This document shows, piece after piece, positions 18,212 through 26,974 of a DNA stretch of 64,000 nt. Made by a program: the position numbers and the translations under genes. Source of the stretch: Marinagarivorans algicola (lineage in GTDB: Bacteria; Pseudomonadota; Gammaproteobacteria; Pseudomonadales; Cellvibrionaceae); assembly GCF_001292705.1 (NCBI RefSeq), contig NZ_LGAK01000030.1:1-64000 (forward strand), read 5' to 3'. The number at the start of each line of letters is the position of its first letter. Position 1 is the stretch's first letter. A model generated the notes under the pieces. That model worked only from the letters and a program-made list of their open reading frames with translations. It had not been told where the DNA came from and did no database searches.

Positions 18212-18550
18212 ATGACAACACCACAAGAAAATAGCACACTGAGCCTAAGCAACAGAAATTATGAAGAAAAACGTGATTTTATTCGCATGGAGATCAACGC
18301 CAATGCCATTATTACAGATGATAACGGCGTGCAAAAAAAGGGCCTATGCCTCAACCTGAGCGGCAGCGGTGCTCTACTAGAACTAGAAGAGAATTTACCG
18401 GTTAATCAGTTTATTGGCGTTACGATTCGCTCGCCCGGCGTTAGCGGGCCCACACTGGATATTAAAGGGCATGTTATTCGCGGGCAGGCCGCTCACGAAT
18501 CCGGTAAATATCTTATCGCCATGTGCTATCGACGATCAATCCAACATTAA
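18212..18550 (+). CDS. PilZ-domain protein
   Basis: The 112-residue protein is a single PilZ domain with a short N-terminal tail. EEKRDFIRM stands where the RxxxR cyclic-di-GMP-binding motif normally lies, and LNLSGSGALLE fits the (D/N)xSxxG motif. Such proteins bind cyclic-di-GMP and pass the signal to a partner such as a motor, polysaccharide synthase or regulator. It has no membrane segment. The RxxxR motif looks relaxed (K-R-D-F-I-R), so binding strength is uncertain. It stands between the Hsb-like genes and mlaA as a monocistronic gene with a strong ribosome-binding site. Confidence 0.82.
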   Translation: MTTPQENSTLSLSNRNYEEKRDFIRMEINANAIITDDNGVQKKGLCLNLSGSGALLELEENLPVNQFIGVTIRSPGVSGPTLDIKGHVIRGQAAHESGKYLIAMCYRRSIQH

Positions 18551-18577
18551 CCCTAACGCTGAAAATAACCGATGAGA

Positions 18578-18609
18578 AGCGCGGCGATAAGCACATATAT
18601 CACCGCGCT
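18578..18609. other. Hairpin between convergent PilZ and mlaA genes
   Basis: AGCGCGGCGATA (18578-18589) pairs with TATCACCGCGCT (18598-18609), 12 positions with one mismatch around an 8-base loop. There is no T-run on either side, so it is not a standard intrinsic terminator. It may still halt or protect convergent transcripts. Confidence 0.5.
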
Positions 18610-18662
18610 AATAAGATGTGCACTCAAAAAAGCACATTAAGAAAACAAGATTGCGCGTACAC

Positions 18663-19388
18663 TTAGAAGTCATCAAAATCTTCTAAATCACCGCCAAAGG
18701 TATCCTCAACAGCGCCGTCATTCACCAAAAACGCACGGTTTTGTAAATAAGCTTCGCGATAAAACAAATATTTGTCGCCACTGACCAAACCTTCGGCCTC
18801 TAAGAGCCCTGCGCGAATATTCGTATAATCTAACGCCGTTAAACCATAGCGCAAAGGCTTATTTGATAGATGAGAGATCGGGCTAACGAACCAGTCCACC
18901 GGTCGACCAGCCAAAGCCGTCATAGTCGAGGGCCCCAGTATAGGTAAAACCAGATAGGGGCCCTGCGGAACACCCCACAAGCGCAGTGTTTGACCAAAGT
19001 CTTCTCTCTGACTTTTGGGTAGCCCAGCCTCTGTAGCCACATCAACTAATCCACCCAGACCAGCAAAGGTATTTAACAAAAAGCGGCCGCTATCATAGCC
19101 TGCTTGCTTCCATTTAGCCTGAAGAAGACCATTGAAAACATTCGGCACTTCGGACACATTACTAAAAAAGTTATCGACACCGGTCTCGACAAAACTCGGA
19201 GCAATAGCAAGGTAGCCTTTGGCTACAGGCTTAGCCACCCAATGATCAAGGCGATCGTTAAACCTAAATACAGCACGGTTCATACCCTCCCAGGGATCTT
19301 CTGGGGTTGCCGGGGGCGCTGTTGCTGTTGCACAGCCGGTCAAAAAGCTCACTAAACAAACGGCAGCAAGCGCTCCTACTTTAAACAT
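18663..19388 (-). CDS. mlaA: Outer-membrane phospholipid-transport lipoprotein MlaA (VacJ)
   Basis: A lipoprotein signal with lipobox LTGC (Cys near residue 19 of the chosen start) is followed by the MlaA domain: DPWEGMNRAVFRFNDRLD, then NVFNGLLQ, REDFGQTLRLWGV and GPYLVLPILGPS, all family landmarks. I use the ATG at 19388 because the resulting signal peptide is normal; the upstream in-frame ATG adds a non-signal extension. The mature protein removes mislocalised phospholipids from the outer leaflet of the outer membrane, working with the MlaC-MlaFEDB inner-membrane system, which is not in this window. The acidic tail EDFDDF is unusual but not disruptive. The length of 241 residues is typical. 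Confidence 0.92.
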   Translation of the reverse strand: MFKVGALAAVCLVSFLTGCATATAPPATPEDPWEGMNRAVFRFNDRLDHWVAKPVAKGYLAIAPSFVETGVDNFFSNVSEVPNVFNGLLQAKWKQAGYDSGRFLLNTFAGLGGLVDVATEAGLPKSQREDFGQTLRLWGVPQGPYLVLPILGPSTMTALAGRPVDWFVSPISHLSNKPLRYGLTALDYTNIRAGLLEAEGLVSGDKYLFYREAYLQNRAFLVNDGAVEDTFGGDLEDFDDF

Positions 19389-19457
19389 GATCAATAACTC
19401 TTTAATGGCCAACAAGATTGAGGCGGTCATTTTACACTGCGTGCGTATACATTAGCG

Positions 19458-19508
19458 AAAAAAAAGCCTCAACCATGTACTATCGCACACTGCACATCAC
19501 TGAGGCTT
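19458..19508 (-). terminator. Rho-independent terminator after the OmpA-like lipoprotein gene
   Basis: Read on the minus strand, AAGCCTCA (complement of 19501-19508) pairs with TGAGGCTT (complement of 19464-19471), followed by a run of T. The loop of about 29 bases is long, so a secondary stem may form inside. It lies 18 bases after the OmpA-like stop. Confidence 0.65.
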
Positions 19509-19525
19509 ACGACCTATACGTATAC

Positions 19526-20176
19526 TTATTTAAGAGGTTCTAACTCTAGCTCAACACGACGGTTTTGCTCACGACCTTGTGCAGTGCTGTTACTGGCAAC
19601 AGGGTAACGCTCACCAAAACCTATCGCTTGTGCACGGCCTGATGGAATACCTGCTGATGCTAGGTAGTTTTTAACAGAGTAAGCACGACGCTCACTCAAT
19701 GTTTGGTTAGAGCTATCATTACCCACAGAGTCAGTATGACCAGCCACTAAAATAGAGGTATCTTTAAACTCTTTAAGCACTACAGCCACAGAATCCAATA
19801 CATCATAGAAATTACCCAGAATCTGAGCACTACCCGTTTGAAAGGTGATATTACCAGGCATAATTAAGCGCAAATTATCTCCCTCGCGCTGCACTTGCAC
19901 ACCCGAACCTGCCAATCGATCACGCAACGCTTTTTCTTGTTTATCCATGTAAAAACCAATGCCGCCACCGGTCGCTGCGCCTAATGCTGCGCCCGTCAAA
20001 ATCGCTTTTTCTCGGTCATTTTTACTTGCTGTTGCTGCTCCAATCACAGCACCCGCTAGCGCACCAATACCCGCACCTTTTGTTGAGTTACCCACTTTTT
20101 TCTCGCCGGTGTAAGGATCTAGAGTTGAACAAGCAGACAAAGAAAGAGCCAAAACTGCAATACCTAAACGACGCAT
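19526..20176 (-). CDS. OmpA-family outer-membrane lipoprotein with glycine-zipper segment (YiaD-like)
   Basis: A lipobox (LSLSAC) ends the signal peptide. A glycine-zipper region (GAGIGALAGAVIGAAT and later GAALGAATGGGIG) follows, and the C-terminal half is an OmpA domain with VAGHTDSVGNDSSNQTLSERRA, which binds peptidoglycan. Of three possible starts I choose the ATG at 20176: GAGGAA ends seven bases upstream, whereas it would abut the ATG at 20182 too closely. The product is 216 residues, the usual size of YiaD/OprL-type proteins that tether the outer membrane to the cell wall. It lies upstream of mlaA on the same strand but is separated from it by a terminator. Confidence 0.88.
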   Translation of the reverse strand: MRRLGIAVLALSLSACSTLDPYTGEKKVGNSTKGAGIGALAGAVIGAATASKNDREKAILTGAALGAATGGGIGFYMDKQEKALRDRLAGSGVQVQREGDNLRLIMPGNITFQTGSAQILGNFYDVLDSVAVVLKEFKDTSILVAGHTDSVGNDSSNQTLSERRAYSVKNYLASAGIPSGRAQAIGFGERYPVASNSTAQGREQNRRVELELEPLK

Positions 20177-20259
20177 AAACATTTCCTCAATATCATTAAT
20201 TAATCTGTGCACTCATGATTTGCATTACTCTGTGAGGCGCTAAACCTGCTAAAAGAAAC

Positions 20260-20292
20260 AAAAAATGGCCACCTAAACAATTTAGGCAGCCA
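20260..20292 (-). terminator. Probable terminator after the second PilZ gene
   Basis: On the minus strand TGGCTGCCTAAA (from 20281-20292) and TTTAGGTGGCCA (from 20266-20277) form a stem with a small internal mismatch and a short loop, followed by T residues. It lies about 60 bases past the PilZ stop and so would end that transcript. Confidence 0.6.
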
Positions 20293-20352
20293 CTTTACAA
20301 CGATTTCGTGAATCTTTGCTGAATATTTCACGCTACAGCCGTGTTCGTTCAG

Positions 20353-20643
20353 TTAACGCGCTAAAAACATTAATCCCACCACATTCTTGTGGGCATGCAT
20401 GAGCTTCATAGCAACAGGCTCAGCATTGACAGGGCCAACCACTTTTTTGAAAATAACATTGACCTCGGTGCCCACTGGCGGAATCAGCTCATTTTCAATA
20501 TGCACCTGAGCGCCACCATCAGAAATATCTCGGGTACTACCGACTAAAGTCCCAAATGCAGGATGCGTTAACTCAACCCGAATAATGGCCGATGTACGCT
20601 CTGATCGCCTGCGATCCTCTGTCGAAAGACTTACTCTATCCAT
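20353..20643 (-). CDS. PilZ-domain protein
   Basis: The 96-residue protein is a minimal PilZ domain. RRRSERTSA gives the RxxxR motif (R-R-x-x-x-R region near residues 11-16), and STRDISDGGAQV gives the (D/N)xSxxG motif, so cyclic-di-GMP binding is likely, more so than for the PilZ protein at 18212. There is no membrane segment. It follows the MBL hydrolase gene, on the same strand 98 bases downstream, in a place where purC is found in pseudomonads. Its output partner cannot be predicted. Confidence 0.85.
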   Translation of the reverse strand: MDRVSLSTEDRRRSERTSAIIRVELTHPAFGTLVGSTRDISDGGAQVHIENELIPPVGTEVNVIFKKVVGPVNAEPVAMKLMHAHKNVVGLMFLAR

Positions 20644-20741
20644 TCCGTGCTCCTCACAATAGCAAACTCAATAAAACCGCTGACACTGGATATTTATTTA
20701 AGCTTAGCACGCAAATTTTTGACTGCTTTGGATATCCTTTT

Positions 20742-21506
20742 TTAGGTAATGGGTAGCCAATCAAAGCCTGTATTTTGATCGGCCAATTGCAGCAAATGAT
20801 AAGCTGCGGGTAGGCCTGCAAAAGCAGCCATAACATGTGCCTGACTATTGTTTTTTTGACTAATATGGGCGAGCACTAAATGCTGAAGCCTACCGACATT
20901 GATCTGTTCAATTAACTGCGCACTTTGCTGATTACTTAAGTGCCCCCAGTAGCCACCTACACGCTGCTTAAGACTGGCCGGATAGGAACCTCGTGCAAGC
21001 ATTTCGGGGTCGTGGTTCGCCTCTAGCAGCAATGCATCTAAATCGCTATAGCGCTGTGCCAACTCATCGGGAATACTCCCAAGGTCTGTGAGTACCCCCA
21101 AACGCCGGCCACATGCATTAAAAATAAATTGTGTTGGCTCACGCGCATCATGCGGCACACTGTGCACCTCAATATCGACACTACCAATTTTGAGTATCTC
21201 GCCCGCTGCTATCACCGTAGTATGTGGGATTTTACCCAATGTTTTAGCGCTAGCAGTTCCGGCGCTCATGTAAGCGGCTGTACCGTATTTACGGGTAAGC
21301 GGGCCAACACCACGAATATGATCGGCATGCTCGTGGGTGACCAAAACCGCTGTAATATCGGCAGGCGTTAAAGCCAAACGTTTTAAGCGCTCACTTAAAC
21401 CCTTTAATGAAAAACCACAATCCAGTAACAGCAGTGTTTCGCCAGACTGAATCAGCGTTGCATTGCCCTCACTCCCACTACCTAAAGAGGCAAATTGCAT
21501 AACCAT
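20742..21506 (-). CDS. MBL-fold metallo-hydrolase (WalJ/YycJ-like)
   Basis: The protein opens with MQFASLGSGSEGNATLI and has the zinc motif THEHADHI near residues 58-65, then LTDLGSIPDE and LEANHD, the pattern of YycJ/WalJ-type single-domain MBL hydrolases (254 residues; family about 255). Such enzymes act on nucleic acid or cyclic phosphate substrates; WalJ relatives have exonuclease-like activity. The order dapA-bamC-MBL hydrolase is conserved in pseudomonads and supports co-expression. Here a hairpin terminator-like element lies between bamC and this gene, so it may be partly uncoupled. It is cytosolic. Confidence 0.85.
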   Translation of the reverse strand: MVMQFASLGSGSEGNATLIQSGETLLLLDCGFSLKGLSERLKRLALTPADITAVLVTHEHADHIRGVGPLTRKYGTAAYMSAGTASAKTLGKIPHTTVIAAGEILKIGSVDIEVHSVPHDAREPTQFIFNACGRRLGVLTDLGSIPDELAQRYSDLDALLLEANHDPEMLARGSYPASLKQRVGGYWGHLSNQQSAQLIEQINVGRLQHLVLAHISQKNNSQAHVMAAFAGLPAAYHLLQLADQNTGFDWLPIT

Positions 21507-21523
21507 TCCTTCTAAAAACCCAC

Positions 21524-21546
21524 AAAAAAAGGCCCGGAGGCCTTTT
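21524..21546 (-). terminator. Terminator or attenuator between bamC and the MBL hydrolase gene
   Basis: AAAAGGCC (21527-21534) and GGCCTTTT (21539-21546) form a perfect 8-base stem with a 4-base loop. On the minus strand it is followed by further T residues. It lies 28 bases past the bamC stop and 18 bases before the next start, so it can only partly separate the genes. Confidence 0.7.
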
Positions 21547-21573
21547 CAATCACACAGTCACACACAATGCGAC

Positions 21574-22713
21574 CTAAATCAGATTCCGACGAATCACAAA
21601 CATTAACTGTTTGGCCTCATGAAACGGTAACTGCTCACCGCGAGTATTGCGAATGCGCACCACAATTTTATCGTTTTGTTCTCGTACTCTTAACAAGTAT
21701 CCCATAGTACGCTTAGCATTGGCTTTGACGGCAAAACCAGGAACATCACTAAATAAGGCTGTAGCACTAGTCGACATACCAGCAATTAAGCTTGGCAAAT
21801 CGACGGGAGGCACCTCAGGCACATCGTCGTTACCTCGAAATGTTATTTTTTTCCAAAAACCGGGCTCATCGCTTAAGTCGTCATAACCAAAATATATTAA
21901 GCCATGTTCGGCATCTTCGGTCCAGGTATGTAAGCCTTCTTTGTTGAGTGCTTGAGCCAGTGTTGCTTGGGCCCGCTCACGGTCTAAGTAAATATCTAAA
22001 ACAGGTTCTTCGCCTTCGCGGCGCAATATGATTTTCTCTTGACCGCCTACTGACTGCCCTAATAGTGAAGCAGCTCGATTGCTAATACCTTGCGCAATAC
22101 TCACCGCCAACTCATCGAGCATCCAAGCTTCGCGCTCAGCATCACTCGATTGTGCCGGCCATGAGTCGGCGCTTTGACTGGCACCAACTTGCTGGTGCAG
22201 CACGTGGATCTCTGACGACTCTTCACGCACGCCTTTTTCTATGCGAATGTGATAGCGGCTTTTAGTATTAGCATCCACTTTAAAGCTTAACCAAGCAGTG
22301 TCTATTTCACCCGTTTTAGGACGGGCCTTGTCGACTAAAATACCATTGCGTGCCAAAAAGCTCTGCACCAAAGGCCATACTTGACTCGTTGGCGCCTCAG
22401 CTAAGACCCAGCGGCGACCGCCTACTTTTTGAATTTTAACGCGTGCGTATTCAGAGTCTTGGCTCATAGCAGCAGGTCGCGGTACCACTTGCTTGTCATC
22501 GCTATCAATATAATCGAATTCATTAACCGTTATTTGCGGTACAGCAAAAGCAGACTCCATAGGCGTGGCTGCAATCCCTTCAGGTAACGTAATTTCTTCG
22601 ATTACACCAGCTTCTTTGTATTGGTTAGCGCGATCAGGAAGTACCCCGCAGCCAGTAACCATGGCCGCCAACACACCACCCAGTAGTGCTTTACTTGCTA
22701 AAACCTTATTCAC
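21574..22713 (-). CDS. bamC: Outer-membrane assembly lipoprotein BamC (NlpB)
   Basis: A lipobox MVTGC puts the lipidated Cys at residue 22. An unstructured stretch follows (YKEAGVIEEITLPEGI), corresponding to the segment that binds BamD, and then two helix-grip domains. WVLAEAPTSQVWPLVQSFL and REEQ-type segments near 240-270 (LDIYLDRERAQATLAQAL) fit the BamC repeats. The length of 379 residues is slightly above the E. coli 344. It is an accessory subunit of the beta-barrel assembly complex at the inner face of the outer membrane. It lies downstream of dapA, the conserved order, with 215 bases between, which include a short direct repeat. Confidence 0.88.
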   Translation of the reverse strand: MNKVLASKALLGGVLAAMVTGCGVLPDRANQYKEAGVIEEITLPEGIAATPMESAFAVPQITVNEFDYIDSDDKQVVPRPAAMSQDSEYARVKIQKVGGRRWVLAEAPTSQVWPLVQSFLARNGILVDKARPKTGEIDTAWLSFKVDANTKSRYHIRIEKGVREESSEIHVLHQQVGASQSADSWPAQSSDAEREAWMLDELAVSIAQGISNRAASLLGQSVGGQEKIILRREGEEPVLDIYLDRERAQATLAQALNKEGLHTWTEDAEHGLIYFGYDDLSDEPGFWKKITFRGNDDVPEVPPVDLPSLIAGMSTSATALFSDVPGFAVKANAKRTMGYLLRVREQNDKIVVRIRNTRGEQLPFHEAKQLMFVIRRNLI

Positions 22714-22766
22714 AAATCATCTTCTCGTTGTTTATTTAGTCACTATTGTCTGCTAATGACTATTAT

Positions 22767-22816
22767 CTGTTAATTACTAGGGCCTATTCTCTCTGTTAAT
22801 TACTGGGACCTATTCG
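22767..22816. repeat. Direct repeat of 24 bases between dapA and bamC
   Basis: CTGTTAATTACTAGGGCCTATTCT (22767-22790) recurs with few changes at 22793-22816. The copies are 26 bases apart start to start. The sequence is AT-rich and intergenic. It may be a duplication without function. Confidence 0.6.
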
Positions 22817-22928
22817 TGACGCTTGCGTATTCATGACTACGGTGTACTAGCACTTCTATTAATAACCCATCGTAAAGCCAACTAATGCTTATGCCGTTAG
22901 CCCTCTAAAAAGTTAACTTTTTAAAAAC

Positions 22929-23804
22929 TTACATCAGACGACAGCGCTGCATAGCTTCTTTTACGGCGCGCTGAAACTTCGGGTCAAGCCGTGTCAACGG
23001 TAGTCTTAAGGTACTTTCGCATTTCCCCATTTGCTCAAGCACCCATTTAACAGGAATAGGGTTAGCCTCTAAAAATAAAGACTTATGCAGCGGCATTAAG
23101 GCATCATGGATACTTTTTGCCGCTTCAAGTTCACCATCGGCAATTAAATCGCACATCCTAGCCACCTGTGCTGGCGCCACATTAGCGGTTACCGAGATCT
23201 CACCGTGACCGCCATGCTTCAAAAAATCAAACGCGGTTTCATCATCACCACTTAACAAAATAAACCCCGGTACCACCAATGGCTTAAGATGCGTTAGCCG
23301 AGCCAAATCGCCTGTGGCCTCCTTGATCCCTATAATATTAGGGTAACGTGATAAGCGACCGACTGTCTGCGGCTTAAGATCAACAGCCGTGCGGCTCGGT
23401 ACGTTGTACAATATCTGAGGAATGTCCACCGTTTGCGCGACATGCGCATAGTGTTGGTATAAGCCATCTTGTGAAGGCTTGTTGTAGTACGGGGTCACCA
23501 GCAAGCATGCATCTACGCCCACATCTTTGGCGGCCTTAGTCAGTTCAACCGCCTCAGTAGTCGAGTTTGCACCGGTGCCCGCAATCACTGGAACACGGCC
23601 AGCAACCTGGTCAACAACACGTCGAATCACATCAATGTGCTCATCTATCGCTAAAGTAGGCGACTCGCCCGTTGTACCGACAGCCACAATACCGTGTGTG
23701 CCCTGCTCTAAGTGCCAATCAACCAAATCATGTAGTGCTTGCCAATCAATAGATGTATCAGCTTTCATGGGCGTAACTAACGCCACCATGCTGCCTCGAA
23801 ACAT
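22929..23804 (-). CDS. dapA: 4-hydroxy-tetrahydrodipicolinate synthase
   Basis: The TIM-barrel signature is complete: GTTGESPTL near residue 43, TPYYNKPSQDGLY with the conserved Tyr pair, LYNVPSRTAVDL with the active-site Tyr and Arg, and IIGIKEATGDL with the Schiff-base Lys. It condenses pyruvate with aspartate semialdehyde in lysine and peptidoglycan precursor synthesis. I choose the ATG at 23804 (MFRGSM) because TTGGAGATAATC gives an ideal ribosome-binding site before it; four extra residues would result from the upstream codon. The length of 291 residues is standard. It is followed by bamC and the MBL hydrolase, as in pseudomonads. Confidence 0.95.
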   Translation of the reverse strand: MFRGSMVALVTPMKADTSIDWQALHDLVDWHLEQGTHGIVAVGTTGESPTLAIDEHIDVIRRVVDQVAGRVPVIAGTGANSTTEAVELTKAAKDVGVDACLLVTPYYNKPSQDGLYQHYAHVAQTVDIPQILYNVPSRTAVDLKPQTVGRLSRYPNIIGIKEATGDLARLTHLKPLVVPGFILLSGDDETAFDFLKHGGHGEISVTANVAPAQVARMCDLIADGELEAAKSIHDALMPLHKSLFLEANPIPVKWVLEQMGKCESTLRLPLTRLDPKFQRAVKEAMQRCRLM

Positions 23805-23962
23805 GATTATCTCCAACGATATATGAATTGTAATAATTAAAGGGTCGCCATATTACTAACGCCCCTGCCTTGTGACAAGTAGCGCCAGATGCTAGGCGTC
23901 GTTTAGGTGGCACTTTAAGTGATAGAGCGATAACACCTTACTAGCCTCCGCATTGCTCAAGC

Positions 23963-24913
23963 CTACTGACGCTTACCACGGGAAATACCCACTTGAGCAT
24001 ACACGTCTTCTTCGCCTGATGGGCGCGTTTTAAAGCGCCGATGCACCCACAAATACTGTTCGGGTGCTTGCCTAACCGCCATTTCAACAAATTGATTAAT
24101 TTGCTTGGTATCAATGAATTCATCACCTGAAGGAAAACCCTCTAGCGCAGGGTAAGCTCTATATTCATAACCGCCTCCGGCCTTACGCAGGCAAGTAAAA
24201 GGAATAACCTTCGCGCGACCCAAGCGGGCAATTTGGCTGGTTGCAGTAATAGTAGCCGCCTCCACACCAAAAAATGGAACAAAAATACTGTGCTTAGCGC
24301 CGTAATCTTGATCGGGAGCGTACCATATTGCACGCCCTTTCTTGAGCTGCCGAATCATTGTACGTACATCGCTGCGCTCAATCGCTAAATTACCATCATT
24401 AAAACGTTCACGACAACTACGCTGTATCAAGTCATACACCGGGTTGGCATGCTTGCGATAACTGCAATCAATGGAGTGCTCTAAGGCCGCAAAAATTCCC
24501 CCGCAATCCACATGAGTAAAATGCATAGCCATTAACAGCACGCCTTCGCCTGCATTTTCGGCCGCTTGCAAGTGCTCAAGCCCTTGGTAAGTCACCAGCT
24601 TTTGTAAGCGCTTACGTGACCAAAACCACGCGATACCTATTTCAAAAAAGCCAATACCTACCGACTCTAAATGCTCACGCAGCAGTTGTTGTTGCGCCGC
24701 ATCATCAAGCTCAGGAAAGCACAGCTCGAGGTTACGCCTAGCAATCGCTACGCGTCGCTTGGCAAAACGCGCCATAACATGCCCAAGACGCCTACCTAAC
24801 CAAAGCTGGAAATGATAAGGCAGCTGCGCAAGCAGCCACCAAATACCAAAACTCAACCACGTTAACCAGTATTGAGGTGCCAATAGAGCTTTACGAAAAA
24901 CAGGCCGCGACAT
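23963..24913 (-). CDS. lpxL: Lipid A acyltransferase LpxL/HtrB family
   Basis: A hydrophobic N-terminal anchor (residues about 14-35) precedes the acyltransferase domain. The HX4D motif reads HFTHVD near residues 131-136, and later APDQDYG and FFGVEA segments match the lauroyl/palmitoleoyl transferases. It adds a secondary acyl chain to Kdo2-lipid IVA at the inner face of the inner membrane. Length is 316 residues (family about 300-315). The tail DVYAQVGISRGKRQ is not conserved and probably carries no function. LpxM or LpxP cannot be excluded by eye, but LpxL is the commonest single copy. Confidence 0.85.
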   Translation of the reverse strand: MSRPVFRKALLAPQYWLTWLSFGIWWLLAQLPYHFQLWLGRRLGHVMARFAKRRVAIARRNLELCFPELDDAAQQQLLREHLESVGIGFFEIGIAWFWSRKRLQKLVTYQGLEHLQAAENAGEGVLLMAMHFTHVDCGGIFAALEHSIDCSYRKHANPVYDLIQRSCRERFNDGNLAIERSDVRTMIRQLKKGRAIWYAPDQDYGAKHSIFVPFFGVEAATITATSQIARLGRAKVIPFTCLRKAGGGYEYRAYPALEGFPSGDEFIDTKQINQFVEMAVRQAPEQYLWVHRRFKTRPSGEEDVYAQVGISRGKRQ

Positions 24914-24955
24914 AGGTTTTAATACTCGATCTTTAACAGTGAGCGAAAAAGTACG

Positions 24956-26143
24956 CTAAACAAACGTCTGCTCAACCAAAGGGTTAACATCTTCGCTGTA
25001 ATCAACCCCCTGACTTTCAAAGCCAAACAAGTTTAAAAACGCCTCATGATGGCCTTTAAAGTCAGTAATATCGAGTAAGTTCTCTTCGGTCACTTGCTCC
25101 CAAAGCTTTTCAACTTTGGCTTGGGTTTGTGGAGCCAGCTCTAAATTATCCATACGCAAACGGTTGGTATCATCTAAACGAGGCGTTGCGGTATACAAGC
25201 CTTCGGTAAATAAGCGATAAGCTTGCTCAATACACCCCTCGTGCGTGCCTTCTTCTTTCATCACTTTATACAAAATAGATAAATACAAAGGCATAACAGG
25301 GATTGCAGAACTCGCTTGGGTCACCAAGGCTTTAAGCACCGCCACGTTAGCTTGACCGCCTAAACTTGCCAGTTTGCTATTGAGAGCCGTTGCCGCGCGA
25401 TCTAAGTCTTCTTTTGCCTTGCCAATAGTCGCTTTACCGTAGATTGGCCAAGTTAGCTTATCGCCTAAGTAGGTGTAAGCTACCGTTTTGCAGTTGTCAT
25501 TGAGTACGCCAGCTTCTTGTAAGGCGTCCATCCACATCTCCCAATCTTCGCCGCCCATAACCTTAACGGTATTGGCAATTTCTTCTTCGCTAGCAGGCTC
25601 GATTGTGACTTCGGCAATTTTAAGCGTATCGGTATTAAGGTTTTTAGAGGTGTAGCTTTTACCAATAGGCTTAAGCACCGAACTGTAAGTTTCGCCGGTA
25701 TTGGGGTCGGTACGGCGCGGTGATGCCAAGCTATACACCACTAAATCAATTTTACCCATATCCGCTTGAATCAACTCCAGCGCCTTGGCTTTGATTTCGT
25801 TAGAAAATGCATCGCCATTGATGGTTTTGGCATATAAGCCCGCTGCATTAGCTGCTTTATCAAAGGCGGCTGCATTGTAAAAACCCGCCGAGCCGGTTTT
25901 GCGCTCAGTCGCGGGCTTTTCGAAACAGATACCCAGTGTCTTTGCCGACGAACCAAAAGCGGCTGTAATGCGAGAAGCCAAGCCATAACCTGTAGAAGAG
26001 CCAATCACCAAGACATTTTTAGGGCCATCGGCCACAGCGCCTTGCGCTTTAACAAAGTCGATTTGCGACGCGACATTAGCCGCACAACCAGCAGGATGAG
26101 CATTGGTACAAATAAATCCACGAACTTTTGGCTTAATAATCAT
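24956..26143 (-). CDS. fabV: NADH-dependent enoyl-ACP / trans-2-enoyl-CoA reductase FabV
   Basis: The conserved opening [17 protein letters not shown] is followed by the NADH-binding loop [15 protein letters not shown]. The active-site Tyr and Lys come in WPIY followed by Lys after eight residues (Y-x8-K), the FabV signature. I choose ATG 26143, which gives that opening; the longer frame adds a non-conserved extension. The length of 395 residues matches the roughly 400-residue family. It performs the last reduction of fatty acid elongation and is naturally insensitive to triclosan. It lies directly beyond the lpxL start (42 bases), on the same strand. Confidence 0.95.
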   Translation of the reverse strand: MIIKPKVRGFICTNAHPAGCAANVASQIDFVKAQGAVADGPKNVLVIGSSTGYGLASRITAAFGSSAKTLGICFEKPATERKTGSAGFYNAAAFDKAANAAGLYAKTINGDAFSNEIKAKALELIQADMGKIDLVVYSLASPRRTDPNTGETYSSVLKPIGKSYTSKNLNTDTLKIAEVTIEPASEEEIANTVKVMGGEDWEMWMDALQEAGVLNDNCKTVAYTYLGDKLTWPIYGKATIGKAKEDLDRAATALNSKLASLGGQANVAVLKALVTQASSAIPVMPLYLSILYKVMKEEGTHEGCIEQAYRLFTEGLYTATPRLDDTNRLRMDNLELAPQTQAKVEKLWEQVTEENLLDITDFKGHHEAFLNLFGFESQGVDYSEDVNPLVEQTFV

Positions 26144-26311
26144 AAGGGTCCTGTCTCCGCCAAGGGCAATAGTCAAAAAAACTCACTAGTCAAAAACTCA
26201 GGCTGTACGCGCTACCTCAGCGTTAGCCAGCATTAAAAGAGCGCTATTATATATCACCCGTTATAATGCTGCCCGCTTTTGCAAAATCACCGACCTCGAG
26301 GGACCCCTTGA

Positions 26312-26890
26312 ATGAAACCCTACGCCTTAAGATACGCCACCCCCAAAGCCTGGGTAGACACCGTGCTCGCCAATTTTGATGATTTTTTAATCGATCACGC
26401 TGCCGCCGAAAAAAAAGCCAGCGGCATGGCAACGTCAATGCTCAGTCACTACCCCGATAAAACTGACCTCGTAGAGGCCATGTGCGACCTAGCTCTTGAA
26501 GAAATGGTGCACTTTAGAGATGTGGTTAAAATTTTGCACCAACGCGGCCTAATTTTAGCTGCCGACACCAAAGATACCTACATTAACGCTTTCAGAAAGC
26601 TTATGCGCAAAGGCACCGACGTATATTTTTTAGACCGCTTACTTATAGGCAGTATTGTAGAGGCGCGAGGCTGTGAGCGCTTTGGGCTAATAGCTGAGGC
26701 CTTGCCAGCAGGCGATTTGAAAAAGTTCTATTTAGCCATTACCGAGTCAGAGCGCCGCCACGATGACTTATTTTTAAAGCTCGCATATCAGTATTTTGAT
26801 ACGGATATCATCGAGGCCCGAATGGACACACTACTCGAGGCCGAGGCCGAGATCGTAAAAGCGCTGCCTATTATTGCAGCGCTTCACTAG
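26312..26890 (+). CDS. miaE: tRNA-(ms2io6A) hydroxylase MiaE
   Basis: The protein shows the four-helix diiron arrangement: ALEEMVHFRDV near residues 64-74 carries a Glu and the E-x2-H pair, GSIVEARGCERF supplies further Glu ligands, and ITESERRHDDLF gives the last E-x2-H type pair. These match MiaE, which hydroxylates the isopentenyl side chain of ms2i6A37 in tRNA using O2. The length of 192 residues is normal (about 200). It stands between fabV (divergent) and purF (convergent). It requires MiaA and MiaB, which are not in the window. Confidence 0.93.
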   Translation: MKPYALRYATPKAWVDTVLANFDDFLIDHAAAEKKASGMATSMLSHYPDKTDLVEAMCDLALEEMVHFRDVVKILHQRGLILAADTKDTYINAFRKLMRKGTDVYFLDRLLIGSIVEARGCERFGLIAEALPAGDLKKFYLAITESERRHDDLFLKLAYQYFDTDIIEARMDTLLEAEAEIVKALPIIAALH

Positions 26891-26974
26891 GGCAACAGCC
26901 AAAATGCTTTAACCGTCACCACAAGATATAAGCCTATTCAACACTCATGACATTGAAAGCTAATTTCAGCCATA

